Notes: generated by a model not told the origin, from the letters alone. Numbered from the stretch's first letter, positions 1 to 8,064 are shown. The stretch is DNA of 64,000 nt from JBDHWG01 sp046328525 (GCA_046328525.1 JAXLWK010000003.1:496001-560000), one strand, 5' to 3'. Translations and numbers: made by a program.

Positions 1-77
1 CAAGCTAGAGTACAATGCCGAGGAGAACCTGGTGGAAGCCAGGATTCTCGCCTCAGATCAACGCGACGGAGGGAGCC

Positions 78-1730
78 ATGGCGCTCAGTGACCTGGCGGG
101 CAAGCCTGCCCCCCGCGAGCTTCTAGCCAACATTCCGCAACTCATCACGGCTTACTACGCCTACCATCCCGATCCGGCCGATCCGGCGCAGGCCGTCGCG
201 TTCGGCACGTCGGGGCATCGCGGGACATCGGTCGCGGCGAAATTCAACGACGACCACATTGCCGCCATCAGCCAGGCCCTCGCGGAGTATCGCCGCGCCG
301 AGGGCATCAGCGGGCCGCTGTTCATCGGCAAGGATACCCACGCCCTCTCGGAGCCAGCGCTCGTGACCGCGATCGAGGTGCTGGCTGCCAACGGCGTCGA
401 GCTGATGGTCGCCCCCGGCGGTGAGTACACCCCGACGCCGGCGATCTCCCACGCGATCCTGACGTACAACGCCGGCCGCAGCGCGGGCCTGGCGGATGGC
501 ATCGTCATCACCCCGTCCCACAACCCACCCGCCGACGGCGGCTTCAAGTACAACCCGCCCTCCGGCGGTCCCGCCGACACAGGCACGACCAAAGTGGTGC
601 AGGACCGCGCCAACGAGATCATCCGCGATGGGCTGAAAGCCGTGCAGCGCATGACCTATGCCCAGGCGGTCAAAGCGCCCACCACCCACGCTTACGACTA
701 TATTGGGCCATACGTCGCCGACCTGGCTGCTGTCGTGGACATGGCGGCGATCCGCAGCGCAGGACTCAAGATCGGCGTGGACCCGATGGGCGGCGCGTCG
801 GTGGCCTACTGGGACCCGATTGTCGCCCAGTACGGCCTGGACGTCCAGGTCGTCAACCGCGACGTGGACCCGCGCTTCGCCTTCATGACCGTGGACCACG
901 ATGGCAAGATTCGGATGGACTGCTCGTCGCCCTACGCCATGGCCAGCCTGATCCACCTCAAGGACAGCTTCGACATCGCCTTCGGGAACGACCCCGACTC
1001 CGACCGCCACGGCATCGTGACCCGCAGCGCCGGGCTGCTGAACCCGAACCACTACCTGGCCGTGGCGATCTTCTACCTGTTCCAGAATCGCCCCGGCTGG
1101 CAGCCCGACGCGGCCGTCGGCAAGACCCTGGTCTCTAGCTCGATGATTGACCGCGTCGCAGCCGGCCTCAACCGTCGCCTGTGCGAGGTGCCCGTGGGCT
1201 TCAAGTACTTCGTAGACGGCCTGCTCGACGGCTCACTCGGCTTCGGCGGCGAGGAGAGCGCCGGCGCGTCGTTCCTGCGCCGCGACGGCACGGTCTGGAC
1301 GACCGACAAAGACGGCCTCATCCTCGACCTCCTGGCCGCCGAGATCACGGCGCGCACGGGCCGTGATCCGGGCCAGCACTACAAGGCGCTTGAGAGCCAG
1401 TACGGCAGCCCGGCCTACGCCCGCACCGACGTGCCGGCCAACGCCGCGCAGCGCACCGCCCTGGCGAACCTGTCGCCGGACATGGTGACGGCGCAGACGA
1501 TGGCCGGCGAGCCGATCACAGCCCGTCTGACCCACGCGCCCTGCAATGGGGCGGCCATCGGCGGGTTGAAGGTCGTGACCGAGAACGGCTGGTTCGCGGC
1601 TCGCCCCTCCGGCACCGAGGACGTGTACAAGGTCTACGCCGAGAGCTTCAAGGGCGAGGCGCATCTGCGCGCCGTTCAGGAGGAGGCGCAGGCCATCGTT
1701 CAAGCCGCCTTCGCCGCCGCCGGCGTGTAG
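78..1730 (+). CDS. pgm: Phosphoglucomutase, alpha-D-glucose phosphate-specific
   Basis: Interconverts glucose 1-phosphate and glucose 6-phosphate in the cytoplasm, linking glycogen and nucleotide-sugar synthesis to glycolysis. The 550-aa product has the usual length of the bacterial Pgm class (about 546 aa). Visible motifs are an N-terminal GTSGHRG (residues 43-49), the phosphoserine loop TPSHNPP with Ser147, the metal loop GNDPDSDRHG starting near residue 303, and a C-terminal phosphate-binding RPSGTED. An in-frame ATG lies upstream at 15, but the ATG at 78 is preceded at about 5 nt by GGAGGGAG (68-75) and gives the family length, so I chose it. The gene stands alone and is followed by a strong hairpin at 1767-1793. 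Confidence 0.95.
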   Translation: MALSDLAGKPAPRELLANIPQLITAYYAYHPDPADPAQAVAFGTSGHRGTSVAAKFNDDHIAAISQALAEYRRAEGISGPLFIGKDTHALSEPALVTAIEVLAANGVELMVAPGGEYTPTPAISHAILTYNAGRSAGLADGIVITPSHNPPADGGFKYNPPSGGPADTGTTKVVQDRANEIIRDGLKAVQRMTYAQAVKAPTTHAYDYIGPYVADLAAVVDMAAIRSAGLKIGVDPMGGASVAYWDPIVAQYGLDVQVVNRDVDPRFAFMTVDHDGKIRMDCSSPYAMASLIHLKDSFDIAFGNDPDSDRHGIVTRSAGLLNPNHYLAVAIFYLFQNRPGWQPDAAVGKTLVSSSMIDRVAAGLNRRLCEVPVGFKYFVDGLLDGSLGFGGEESAGASFLRRDGTVWTTDKDGLILDLLAAEITARTGRDPGQHYKALESQYGSPAYARTDVPANAAQRTALANLSPDMVTAQTMAGEPITARLTHAPCNGAAIGGLKVVTENGWFAARPSGTEDVYKVYAESFKGEAHLRAVQEEAQAIVQAAFAAAGV

Positions 1731-1766
1731 CGCCCTCCCTCCCCCCCTTGCCTCTCTCTCTTTTCT

Positions 1767-1793
1767 CCCCTTCTCCCATTTTGGGAGAAGGGG
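1767..1793 (+). terminator. Perfect hairpin after pgm, terminator-like or repeat-derived
   Basis: A perfect 12-bp stem (CCCCTTCTCCCA / TGGGAGAAGGGG) with a TTT loop, 37 bp after the pgm stop. A pyrimidine-rich stretch precedes it and no U tract follows, so it may be an interspersed CCCTCTCCC-type repeat that serves as a transcript end rather than a classical terminator. Compare the repeat at 22014-22143. Confidence 0.5.
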
Positions 1794-1819
1794 CAGGGGG
1801 ATGAGGGATGAATCCCCCC

Positions 1820-1848
1820 TTGACAAATCCAGCTTCACCCTCTATAAT
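1820..1848 (+). promoter_or_regulatory. Consensus sigma-70 type promoter of the P450-TetR pair
   Basis: TTGACA (1820-1825), a 17-bp spacer, and TATAAT (1843-1848): both hexamers match the consensus exactly. The P450 GTG start lies 46 bp downstream. A loose CTATAA/TTATAG inverted pair (1842-1847 and 1875-1880) brackets the expected transcription start and could be an operator for the downstream TetR protein; that part is speculative. Confidence 0.8.
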
Positions 1849-1893
1849 CTACGAATATGAGTTTGGGTTCATGTTTATAGATGGGAGAGGCTT

Positions 1894-3240
1894 GTGCATA
1901 CCGTAACGCTGCCGAAGACGCTTCAAGCGCTGCCGACGTTGGAGATGCGATTCGAGGAGACCAGGCGCCTGGCGGAAACGCTGGCGCAGTTTGCCGTGGA
2001 CAATGGCCCCATGTTCCGCCTGGTGGTGCCAGATGCCGGCTGGTTCGACACGGATGGTGAGCGGCCGTGGTTCGTGTTCATGGTCGGGCCGGAGGCGAAC
2101 CAGATGATCCTCCACACCCACCGCGACTACTTCAGCCACGACCTGGGCTGGACGCCGATTGTCGGCCCCCTTATCGGGAAGGGGCTGCTGAACCTGGACG
2201 GCGCGGTGCACGACCTGCACCGCAAGATGATGAACCCGGCGTTCACCGTCTCGTACATGAAGCACTACCTGCCGCTCATGCAGCGCGTGGTGCGGGAACG
2301 CACGCGGGACTGGCCGGCGCGGGGCGAGGTCGAGCTGTACGAAGAGATGCGCAAGATCACGTTCGATGTCGCCGCCGAGGCGCTTGTCGGCTTCCGCACG
2401 GGCGCCGAGGTGGACCGCCTCCGCGACCTGTTCTTCGCCCTGTTCCACGGCTGGGACTCCGAGGTCGAGACGCGCGAGCAGTTCATGTATCGGATGATGA
2501 TGACGCAGCGCGACCTGAACATGATCATTTTGGAGAAGATCCGCGAGCGGCGGGGCGCTCCAACCGACGACATCCTGGGCATGATGGTGCAGGCGAAGGA
2601 CGAGAACGGCGCGCCTTTGAGCGACGAGCAGATTCTTGCCCATGTGAACATTCTGCTCGTCGCCGGGCACGAGACGACGACGAGCCTTAGCGCGTGGCTG
2701 TTTTGGGAGGTGGCGCAGCGCCCGGCGTGGGTGGGGCGGGTTCGCGCCGAGCTGGACGAGGTGATGGACGAGCACACGTTTCTGACCACCGAGGCAACGC
2801 GGCAGATGAAGCTCCTGGGCTATGTGATTGACGAGGTGGGCCGCCTTCACGCGCCGGTGCGCAACGCGCCGCGCGGCGTCGTCAAGGAGTTCGAGTTCGG
2901 TGGCTACACGGTGCCTGTCGGCACGCAGGTCCGCTACTCCATCGCCGCGACGCATATGCTGCCCACGCTGTGGGATCACCCCGAGGTGTTTGACCCAGAG
3001 CGTTTTGCGCCAGGCCGCGAGGAGCAGAAGCGCCACCCGTTCGCCTTCCTGCCGTTCGGGGCTGGCCCGCGCATCTGCATCGGAATGCACCTGGCGACGG
3101 CGGAGGTCAAGGCGATGACGGAGCATATCCTGCGCAGCTTCGACCTGACGCCGGTTCGGGGCGAGGAACCCGGCGAGTACGGCATGATTACGACGTTCGC
3201 CGAACCGGGCCTGCGCCTGCGGGTCGCGCCGCGCCCATAG
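1894..3240 (+). CDS. Cytochrome P450 monooxygenase
   Basis: A soluble haem-thiolate monooxygenase of 448 aa, full length for a bacterial P450. Diagnostic elements are the I-helix AGHETTT (from Ala257), the K-helix ExxR (Glu314-Arg317) and the haem-binding loop FGAGPRICIG with proximal Cys395. There is no membrane anchor or fused reductase, so separate redox partners are needed; none is encoded nearby. The GTG start at 1894 follows GGGAGAGG (1883-1890). A TetR regulator begins 28 bp downstream on the same strand and probably controls it in response to a ligand, possibly the P450 substrate. The substrate cannot be told from sequence. Confidence 0.95.
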   Translation: MHTVTLPKTLQALPTLEMRFEETRRLAETLAQFAVDNGPMFRLVVPDAGWFDTDGERPWFVFMVGPEANQMILHTHRDYFSHDLGWTPIVGPLIGKGLLNLDGAVHDLHRKMMNPAFTVSYMKHYLPLMQRVVRERTRDWPARGEVELYEEMRKITFDVAAEALVGFRTGAEVDRLRDLFFALFHGWDSEVETREQFMYRMMMTQRDLNMIILEKIRERRGAPTDDILGMMVQAKDENGAPLSDEQILAHVNILLVAGHETTTSLSAWLFWEVAQRPAWVGRVRAELDEVMDEHTFLTTEATRQMKLLGYVIDEVGRLHAPVRNAPRGVVKEFEFGGYTVPVGTQVRYSIAATHMLPTLWDHPEVFDPERFAPGREEQKRHPFAFLPFGAGPRICIGMHLATAEVKAMTEHILRSFDLTPVRGEEPGEYGMITTFAEPGLRLRVAPRP

Positions 3241-3268
3241 TCACGAGTTCACAGCAGGGAATGGGGAT

Positions 3269-3928
3269 ATGGACATGCTAGAGGACAACCTGCCATCCCT
3301 CATCGAGGCGCTGGACCTGCCGCGCGTGCCGCAGCAGGCGCGCAGCCGCCAGAAACGCGACGCCCTATTGGAGGCCGCCGGGCGTCTCTTCGCCGAGCGC
3401 GGCTACGAGGCGACGACGACCGACGACATCGCGGCGGCGGCGGGCGTCAGCGTGGGGACGTTCTACGGCTACTTCCACAACAAGCGCCAGGTGTTCCTGA
3501 CGTTGTTCGCGTCGAGCTTCGAGGCGCTGCTCGCGCTACGCATTGACCAGCTCGATTTCTCAGCGCAGCCGCGGCAAGTGATGCGCGAGACCATCCGCCG
3601 TGCCATGGACAAAGCGCCGCGTGACTATGGCCTGGCGCGGGCGTGGCGTGAGCTGGCCCCGCGTGATCCGCAGCTCGCCGACTACCACGCGCGCCTGCAC
3701 CGTCTCATCCGCCAGCAGGTGCGTGCCGCGTTTCACCACGCAGCGGAGCAGGGTCTGACGTGGCCGGATATTGACCTGGACGTCACAAGTGACATCGTTA
3801 CGTTGCTGGTGGATAGCCTGTGGGAGTGGGAACCGGGGCCGGAGCAGCTGACCGCCCAGCAGCGCCAGCAATACTACGACGCTGCCGCGGACATGATTGC
3901 CCGCGGCGTTTTCAAAAGGCTCGAATAG
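3269..3928 (+). CDS. TetR/AcrR family transcriptional regulator
   Basis: A 219-aa one-component regulator. Residues of about 25-70 form the TetR helix-turn-helix (ALLEAAGRLFAERGYEATT, then DDIAAAAGVSVGTFYGYF), and the rest is the all-helical ligand and dimer domain that varies across the family. It lies 28 bp after the P450 gene and probably shares its promoter at 1820-1848, so autoregulation of the pair is the simplest model. Its ligand is unknown. It converges on the selenoprotein gene with only 17 bp between the stop codons. Confidence 0.9.
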   Translation: MDMLEDNLPSLIEALDLPRVPQQARSRQKRDALLEAAGRLFAERGYEATTTDDIAAAAGVSVGTFYGYFHNKRQVFLTLFASSFEALLALRIDQLDFSAQPRQVMRETIRRAMDKAPRDYGLARAWRELAPRDPQLADYHARLHRLIRQQVRAAFHHAAEQGLTWPDIDLDVTSDIVTLLVDSLWEWEPGPEQLTAQQRQQYYDAAADMIARGVFKRLE

Positions 3929-3945
3929 GCGACGTACCGCGCCCG

Positions 3946-4488
3946 TTACCCGATGGCAGGCTCGATTTGCGGTACTGCCGTCCACTTGGGGTTGTCGCCG
4001 GCGTGCTTCGCACGATGTTCCCACACGATGCGGTTGTCGTGCACGAGGAACGCGCCCGGCAGGAGCTGCGGATCGCCCATCGGCTTGCCGACGAAGTTGC
4101 CCTTGCTGGCAGCGCGGATGCCGCACGCCCACACGCTCGGCCCCACCATCTGCATCATTCCGCCGCGGCGGATGCCGAAGGCGCGGTAGAGGTCGCGCGA
4201 CGAGTTCGCAATGACCCGCGCCTCGGGCCACAGATCCTCGAAGAAGTCCTGCGTCTCAGCGATGTCGCCCTGCCCCACGAACAGGATGCGGGGGTAGCTG
4301 GGGGTACTCTCCGCCGTGTGTCGTAAATCCATTACGACTTCGCGCGGGAACAGTCAGCCGTAGTGCCGCAGGAACACGAGCAGCGTCGGCTGATCCGCCG
4401 TGAGCTGCTCGGCCAGCGTCCCCGGCGTGATATTCAGGCCGCTCACCTGGGTCTGCATAGTGGCGTCAGAAATGGGCTTGGGCGTCAT
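3946..4488 (-). CDS. Predicted selenocysteine-containing peroxiredoxin-like (AhpC-TSA_2) protein
   Basis: Read through one in-frame TGA (4354-4356), this is a continuous 180-aa thioredoxin-fold protein. Upstream of the TGA the product ends LVFLRHYG; downstream it continues LFPREVV. The AhpC-TSA_2/PRXL2 family has FLRHFGCxFCRE at this place, so the TGA sits exactly on the first redox Cys and the second Cys is Pro (UxxP instead of CxxC). The rest keeps family features (LYRAFGI, GDPQLLPGAFLV, HRAKHAGDNP). A bacterial SECIS-like hairpin follows the TGA. The ATG at 4488 has GGAG upstream. The ATG at 4332 lies inside the hairpin with no ribosome-binding site, so an independent 128-aa gene is unlikely. 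Role inferred: Sec-based peroxide or thiol reduction. The alternative is a recent nonsense mutation. Confidence 0.8.
4311..4356 (-). promoter_or_regulatory. bSECIS-like element just downstream of the Sec TGA codon
   Basis: On the minus strand the TGA (4356-4354) is followed by a perfect 7-bp stem, GTCGTAA (4338-4332) with TTACGAC (4326-4320), closing a 5-nt loop TGGAT (4331-4327). A second helix, CCGC with GCGG (bases 7-10 and 40-43 after the TGA), closes below an internal loop. The apical loop starts 22 nt after the TGA and has G at its second position. Published bacterial SECIS rules expect an apical loop about 16-37 nt after UGA with a G among its first two bases, and this fits. Confidence 0.75.
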
Positions 4489-4565
4489 GCGTCTACGTCT
4501 CCGTGTCGTCTGGGGTATTCGCCCCTCTTGAGCGCGTGACCCGCCCCAATCATTACCCCTCGGAC

Positions 4566-4593
4566 TTGACTCTCCCCCGCGAAAGGCTATCAT
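4566..4593 (+). promoter_or_regulatory. Promoter of the M29 aminopeptidase gene
   Basis: TTGACT (4566-4571), a 16-bp spacer and TATCAT (4588-4593), about 58 bp before the ATG at 4652. It lies in the divergent gap with the selenoprotein gene; I see no comparably good promoter on the other strand. Confidence 0.6.
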
Positions 4594-4651
4594 CCGCGCC
4601 AGCCGGTTCACGGCGCAGCCACCATCGCAGCGAGCAGACCAGGGGGATAGC

Positions 4652-5914
4652 ATGGCCGACAGCTTTGACACGAAGCTACAGCGATACGCGGAGCTCACGG
4701 TGCGCGTCGGGCTGAACCTGCAACCAGGCCAGCGCCTGGTCGTGTTAGGCCCAGGCGGCCAGAACGGGGTCCCGCTCGAAGCAGCGCCCCTGGTGCGGCG
4801 CATCGCCGAAGAAGCGTACCGCCAGGGCGCGCGCTTCGTGGATGTCCTGTGGGGCGACGAGGACCTGCGGCGCATCCGCTTCCAGAACGCGCCCCGCGAC
4901 TCCTTCGACGAGTACCCGACGTGGCAGGCGACGACGGCGCGAGAGTATGCGCAGCGCGGCGATGCCGTGCTCATCATCAGCGGCAGCAATCCGGGGTTGC
5001 TGGCCGGCCAGAACCCCGATCTGGTGTCCCAGGCGCAGCGCAGCGGCTCGAACCATACCGCGCCCTTCTCGACCCTTCTCTCTGCCAACGCCATGAACTG
5101 GTCGGTGGTCGCCTACCCGGGGCAGGGTTGGGCGGCGGCGGTTCTGCCCGATGTCCCAGCCGAGGAACGGCAGGCGCGCTTGTGGGACGTGGTCTTCCAC
5201 GTGTGCCGCGCCGACCGGCCCGACCCCGTCGCCGCCTGGGAGGAACACCTGGGGCGGCTGCGCGCGTGGTGTGACACTCTCAACAGCCGCCGCTACGCAG
5301 CGCTCCACTTTCGCGGGCCGGGCACGGACCTGACGGTCGGCCTGCCCGACGGCCACGTTTGGGGCGGGGGACGCATGACGAGCCAGACGGGAATCTCGTT
5401 TACGGCGAACGTGCCGACCGAGGAAGTCGCCACGATGCCCCACCGCGAGCGGGTGGATGGGGTCGTGGCGGCAACGCGCCCCTTGCCCTACGGCGGTGCG
5501 CTCATCGAGAATTTCAGCGTGACGTTCGAGAGCGGGCGGGTGGTCAACGTGGCGGCGGAGAACGGGGAAGCCGTGCTGCGGCAGATGGTGGCGACCGACG
5601 AGGGCGCGGCGCGGCTGGGCGAGGTCGCCCTGGTGCCGACGACGTCGCCGATCTTCCAATCGGGTCTGACGTTCTTCAACATCCTCTTCGACGAGAACGC
5701 GGCCAGCCACATCGCCCTCGGCCGCGCCTACCGCTTTAGCTTGAAGGACGGCGAGACGTACTCCGACGAGGCGTTCCGGGCGCGGGGTGGCAACACGAGC
5801 GCCATCCACGTGGACTTTATGATCGGCTCAGGCTCGGTGGACGTGGACGGGCTGCACGCGGACGGCGGGGCCGAGCCGGTCATGCGCCAGGGGGTGTGGG
5901 CGTTCGAGGCGTAG
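4652..5914 (+). CDS. Aminopeptidase, M29 family (AmpS/PepT-like)
   Basis: A 420-aa cytoplasmic dinuclear-metal aminopeptidase, close to the 408-418 aa of family M29. The N-terminal NLQPGQRLVV start and the C-terminal catalytic half are typical: ANVPTEEVATMPHRERVDG carries a metal-binding Glu, followed by a Glu in the FESGRVVN strand, a His in ASHIALG, and the His/Asp pair in IHVDFMIGS. The ATG at 4652 is preceded by AGGGGG. The role is general turnover of peptides to free amino acids. It is monocistronic, with its own promoter. Confidence 0.92.
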   Translation: MADSFDTKLQRYAELTVRVGLNLQPGQRLVVLGPGGQNGVPLEAAPLVRRIAEEAYRQGARFVDVLWGDEDLRRIRFQNAPRDSFDEYPTWQATTAREYAQRGDAVLIISGSNPGLLAGQNPDLVSQAQRSGSNHTAPFSTLLSANAMNWSVVAYPGQGWAAAVLPDVPAEERQARLWDVVFHVCRADRPDPVAAWEEHLGRLRAWCDTLNSRRYAALHFRGPGTDLTVGLPDGHVWGGGRMTSQTGISFTANVPTEEVATMPHRERVDGVVAATRPLPYGGALIENFSVTFESGRVVNVAAENGEAVLRQMVATDEGAARLGEVALVPTTSPIFQSGLTFFNILFDENAASHIALGRAYRFSLKDGETYSDEAFRARGGNTSAIHVDFMIGSGSVDVDGLHADGGAEPVMRQGVWAFEA

Positions 5915-5921
5915 CGCAGGG

Positions 5922-6494
5922 CTAGGCGTCGGTCGGCTCGCGGGAAAGGATCCAGCCGCGCAAGGCGAGCCACGCCCCGGCGAGGAGCGGCAGCCAGAGG
6001 GCGAGCGCCCCCATCTGCGCGCCCTGGAGCCATGCCCCGGCCTGTTGGGTTGGGTTGTCGGATGTGGCGTAACCCTGCCCGCCCATCCAGACGCGCACGG
6101 CAGTCCCCTGCCACACCTGCACCGGGAGGATGTCGCCGGGCCTCAGCCGCAGGAGGGCGTCGTTGGTTCCGTGGGGCAGATCCACGCGCACCGTCGAGCC
6201 GTCGCCCAACCGTGCGTCAAAGCCCGGCGTCGGGCCACGCGCCGTCCCCAGGCGCAGATTGTCCACGGCCGCCCGCTCCGTTCGGCACGCTCCAGAGGCC
6301 GGCGCGACGTTGGCCGTTGCCGCGCAGCTTGGGTCGCTGGCGAAGGCGTCCCCGCGTCGCTCGGCTTGCATTCCCATGCCATACGCAAAGAGGGACAGCA
6401 GTAGAAGCCACGCTGTGACACAGAGGCAGTAGATCACGGGCGGCGCGTGGGGTCGGAATGCCTGCCAGGCGCTCCTGTCGGAGAGTGTCGTCAT
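5922..6494 (-). CDS. Hypothetical membrane protein with two TM segments
   Basis: A 190-aa protein of unknown function. One hydrophobic helix lies at about residues 19-40 (VIYCLCVTAWLLLLSLFAYGMG) and one near 160-180. Between them is an extracytoplasmic region of about 115 residues with two Cys (CAATANVAPASGAC) that could form a disulfide, and a small beta-rich part (GDGSTVRVDLP, RPGDILPVQVWQG) resembling short actinobacterial and Chloroflexota membrane proteins. It converges on the aminopeptidase gene with 7 bp between them. I assign no function. Confidence 0.7.
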   Translation of the reverse strand: MTTLSDRSAWQAFRPHAPPVIYCLCVTAWLLLLSLFAYGMGMQAERRGDAFASDPSCAATANVAPASGACRTERAAVDNLRLGTARGPTPGFDARLGDGSTVRVDLPHGTNDALLRLRPGDILPVQVWQGTAVRVWMGGQGYATSDNPTQQAGAWLQGAQMGALALWLPLLAGAWLALRGWILSREPTDA

Positions 6495-6621
6495 ATGCCA
6501 CCGGCCATATGCAGTATTGTGTGATTGGATGGCCTGAATAGATTATAGCGAATCCCGCGGGGCGCGCGCAATGCGTGCCCCGCCCGCTCTTTGCCGCGCC
6601 GCCAATGAGCGCTGCCAACCG

Positions 6622-6649
6622 TTGACGCCAGGGAGAGCGGTAGTATAAT
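6622..6649 (+). promoter_or_regulatory. Promoter of the EAD-FGE gene
   Basis: TTGACG (6622-6627), a 16-bp spacer and a perfect TATAAT (6644-6649), 53 bp before the ATG at 6702. The rest of the 6495-6701 gap holds no other feature I can support. Confidence 0.7.
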
Positions 6650-6701
6650 CAGGGCTGAGTCGGCGTCACCGCGGCATCGAGGTCGGCATCGTGGAGGGCG
6701 C

Positions 6702-7805
6702 ATGGCCTGGGATAGAGTCAGTCTCGCGGACGCAATGATCGCCCGCATGGACGTAAACGAGGTTAAGGATCTGTGCTTCCGTCTCGGGGTTGACGACGAA
6801 AACCTGGACCGCAGTACCAAGAACAGTCTCGTGCGCAGCCTCATCAGCTACATGGAGCGGCGTCAGCAACTTGATGTCCTGATCGACGAGCTTGTCAGGC
6901 TGCGCCCGGATATCAAGCCGCCTTCTGCGCCTGCGTCCAAAGACACCTCGGCGGCCACACCGCCTGCGCGTGAGCAGGATGCGCAACCGCAGGCTCGCCC
7001 CCGCATCGAGGTCGCTCCTCCACCTCCCACGCCAGAATCAGGCGACCCTAAGCTGGGCGACCGAATGACCGACGATAAGGGCGTGACGATGGTCTACGTG
7101 CCGCCGGGCAAGTTCACGATGGGCGCGTCAGACATCAGCGACAGGGAGAAGCCGCCCCACGAGGTCATCATCGCGCGGGGCTTCTGGCTGGACTTGACGC
7201 CGGTCACGAATGCGATGTACGCTCAGTTCGTCAAGGACGGCGGTTACAAGAAACAGGAATGTTGGACCAAGGGCGGCTGGGCGTGGGTTCAGAAAGCCAA
7301 GGGGACGGGGCCAAAAGACTACCAACGGTTCACCGACCCTGAGCAGCCGCGCGTCGGGGTGACGTGGTTCGAGGCGGACGCGTATTGCCGATGGCGGGGT
7401 GGGCGGCTGCCGACCGAGGCGGAGTGGGAGTGGGCGGCGCGGGGGCCGGAGAACCGCCAGTACCCGTGGGGGAACGAGTTCGACGCCAAACGCGTCGTCT
7501 TCGGGGACAACTCTGGTGGCAAAACGGCGCCGGTCAATGCGAATACGCGCCTGGACGGGGCGTCGTGGGTGGGCGCATTGGACATGAGCGGCAATGTCTG
7601 GGAGTGGACCAGCAGCCTGTATCAGCCGTACCCGTACAAGGCGGAGGATGAGCGAGAGAGTCTAGAAGATGACAAAAAGGCGCGCGTGGTGCGGGGCGGC
7701 TCGTGGTACAACAGTGAGGACGTCCTGCTGGCGGCGTTCCGCCTCGACGCCTATCCTTCCTACGAGTACTACAGCTACGGTTTCCGCTGCGCCCGCTCTT
7801 CTTAG
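6702..7805 (+). CDS. Effector-associated (death-fold-like) domain fused to an FGE-sulfatase/C-type-lectin-fold domain
   Basis: 367 aa in three parts. Residues of about 8-72 (MDVNEVKDLCFRLGV, then LVRSLISYMERRQQLDVLIDELVRLRPD) resemble the small helical effector-associated domains of bacterial conflict systems. A Pro/Ala linker spans about 75-115. From about 120 there is a complete formylglycine-generating-enzyme fold: MVYVPPGKFTMGA, RLPTEAEWEWAARG, YPWGN, DMSGNVWEW, RVVRGGSW, YGFRCAR. The Cys pair used by true FGEs after RGGS is absent (SWYNSEDVLLAAF), so binding or another activity is more likely than sulfatase maturation. It has its own promoter and GGAGGG before the ATG. The EAD call is by motif resemblance only. 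Confidence 0.85.
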   Translation: MAWDRVSLADAMIARMDVNEVKDLCFRLGVDDENLDRSTKNSLVRSLISYMERRQQLDVLIDELVRLRPDIKPPSAPASKDTSAATPPAREQDAQPQARPRIEVAPPPPTPESGDPKLGDRMTDDKGVTMVYVPPGKFTMGASDISDREKPPHEVIIARGFWLDLTPVTNAMYAQFVKDGGYKKQECWTKGGWAWVQKAKGTGPKDYQRFTDPEQPRVGVTWFEADAYCRWRGGRLPTEAEWEWAARGPENRQYPWGNEFDAKRVVFGDNSGGKTAPVNANTRLDGASWVGALDMSGNVWEWTSSLYQPYPYKAEDERESLEDDKKARVVRGGSWYNSEDVLLAAFRLDAYPSYEYYSYGFRCARSS

Positions 7806-7816
7806 CCAGAGACGAC

Positions 7817-7918
7817 TGGACCACGAACGGCGCGAAAGGGCGCGAAGGACGCGAAAAAAGAGGCGGCCCGGCAATCCTTTTCGCGTTTTTCGCGGGGTTT
7901 CGTGTCGTTCGTGGTCCA
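7817..7918. repeat. MITE-like inverted-repeat element A (GCGAA-rich)
   Basis: The outer arms TGGACCACGAACG (7817-7829) and CGTTCGTGGTCCA (7906-7918) are perfect 13-bp inverted repeats. The similarity continues inward for about 40 bp as GCGCGAAA/GCGAAAAA-type runs. No coding capacity. It lies in the 259-bp convergent gap between the EAD-FGE and PPOX genes and could act as a bidirectional transcript end. Confidence 0.7.
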
Positions 7919-7920
7919 AA

Positions 7921-8020
7921 GGTAGCTCCACAGTATAGCGTGGAAGAGCCGAATTCACCCCCCATCCCCCCGCCGGCGGGGGGAGCAGAGGGGGGGGCCA
8001 CGCTATACTGTAGAGCTACC
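7921..8020. repeat. MITE-like inverted-repeat element B
   Basis: 23-bp terminal inverted repeats, 7921-7943 and 7998-8020, with one mismatch (core GGTAGCTC / GAGCTACC and TATAGCGTGG / CCACGCTATA). Between them is a perfect 18-bp palindrome of six C, GCCGGC and six G (7966-7983) within C-rich and G-rich runs. Total 100 bp, directly abutting element A. Confidence 0.75.
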
Positions 8021-8064
8021 GTTCCAGAACCCTCGCCGTCCTCAATGACGCGACAGAGGCTGCC

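Noticed and set aside
3946..4332. An independent 128-aa gene starting at the ATG at 4332
   Set aside because: The ATG lies in the arm of the SECIS-like hairpin, has no ribosome-binding site, and would lack the redox motif; the upstream frame through TGA continues the same fold.
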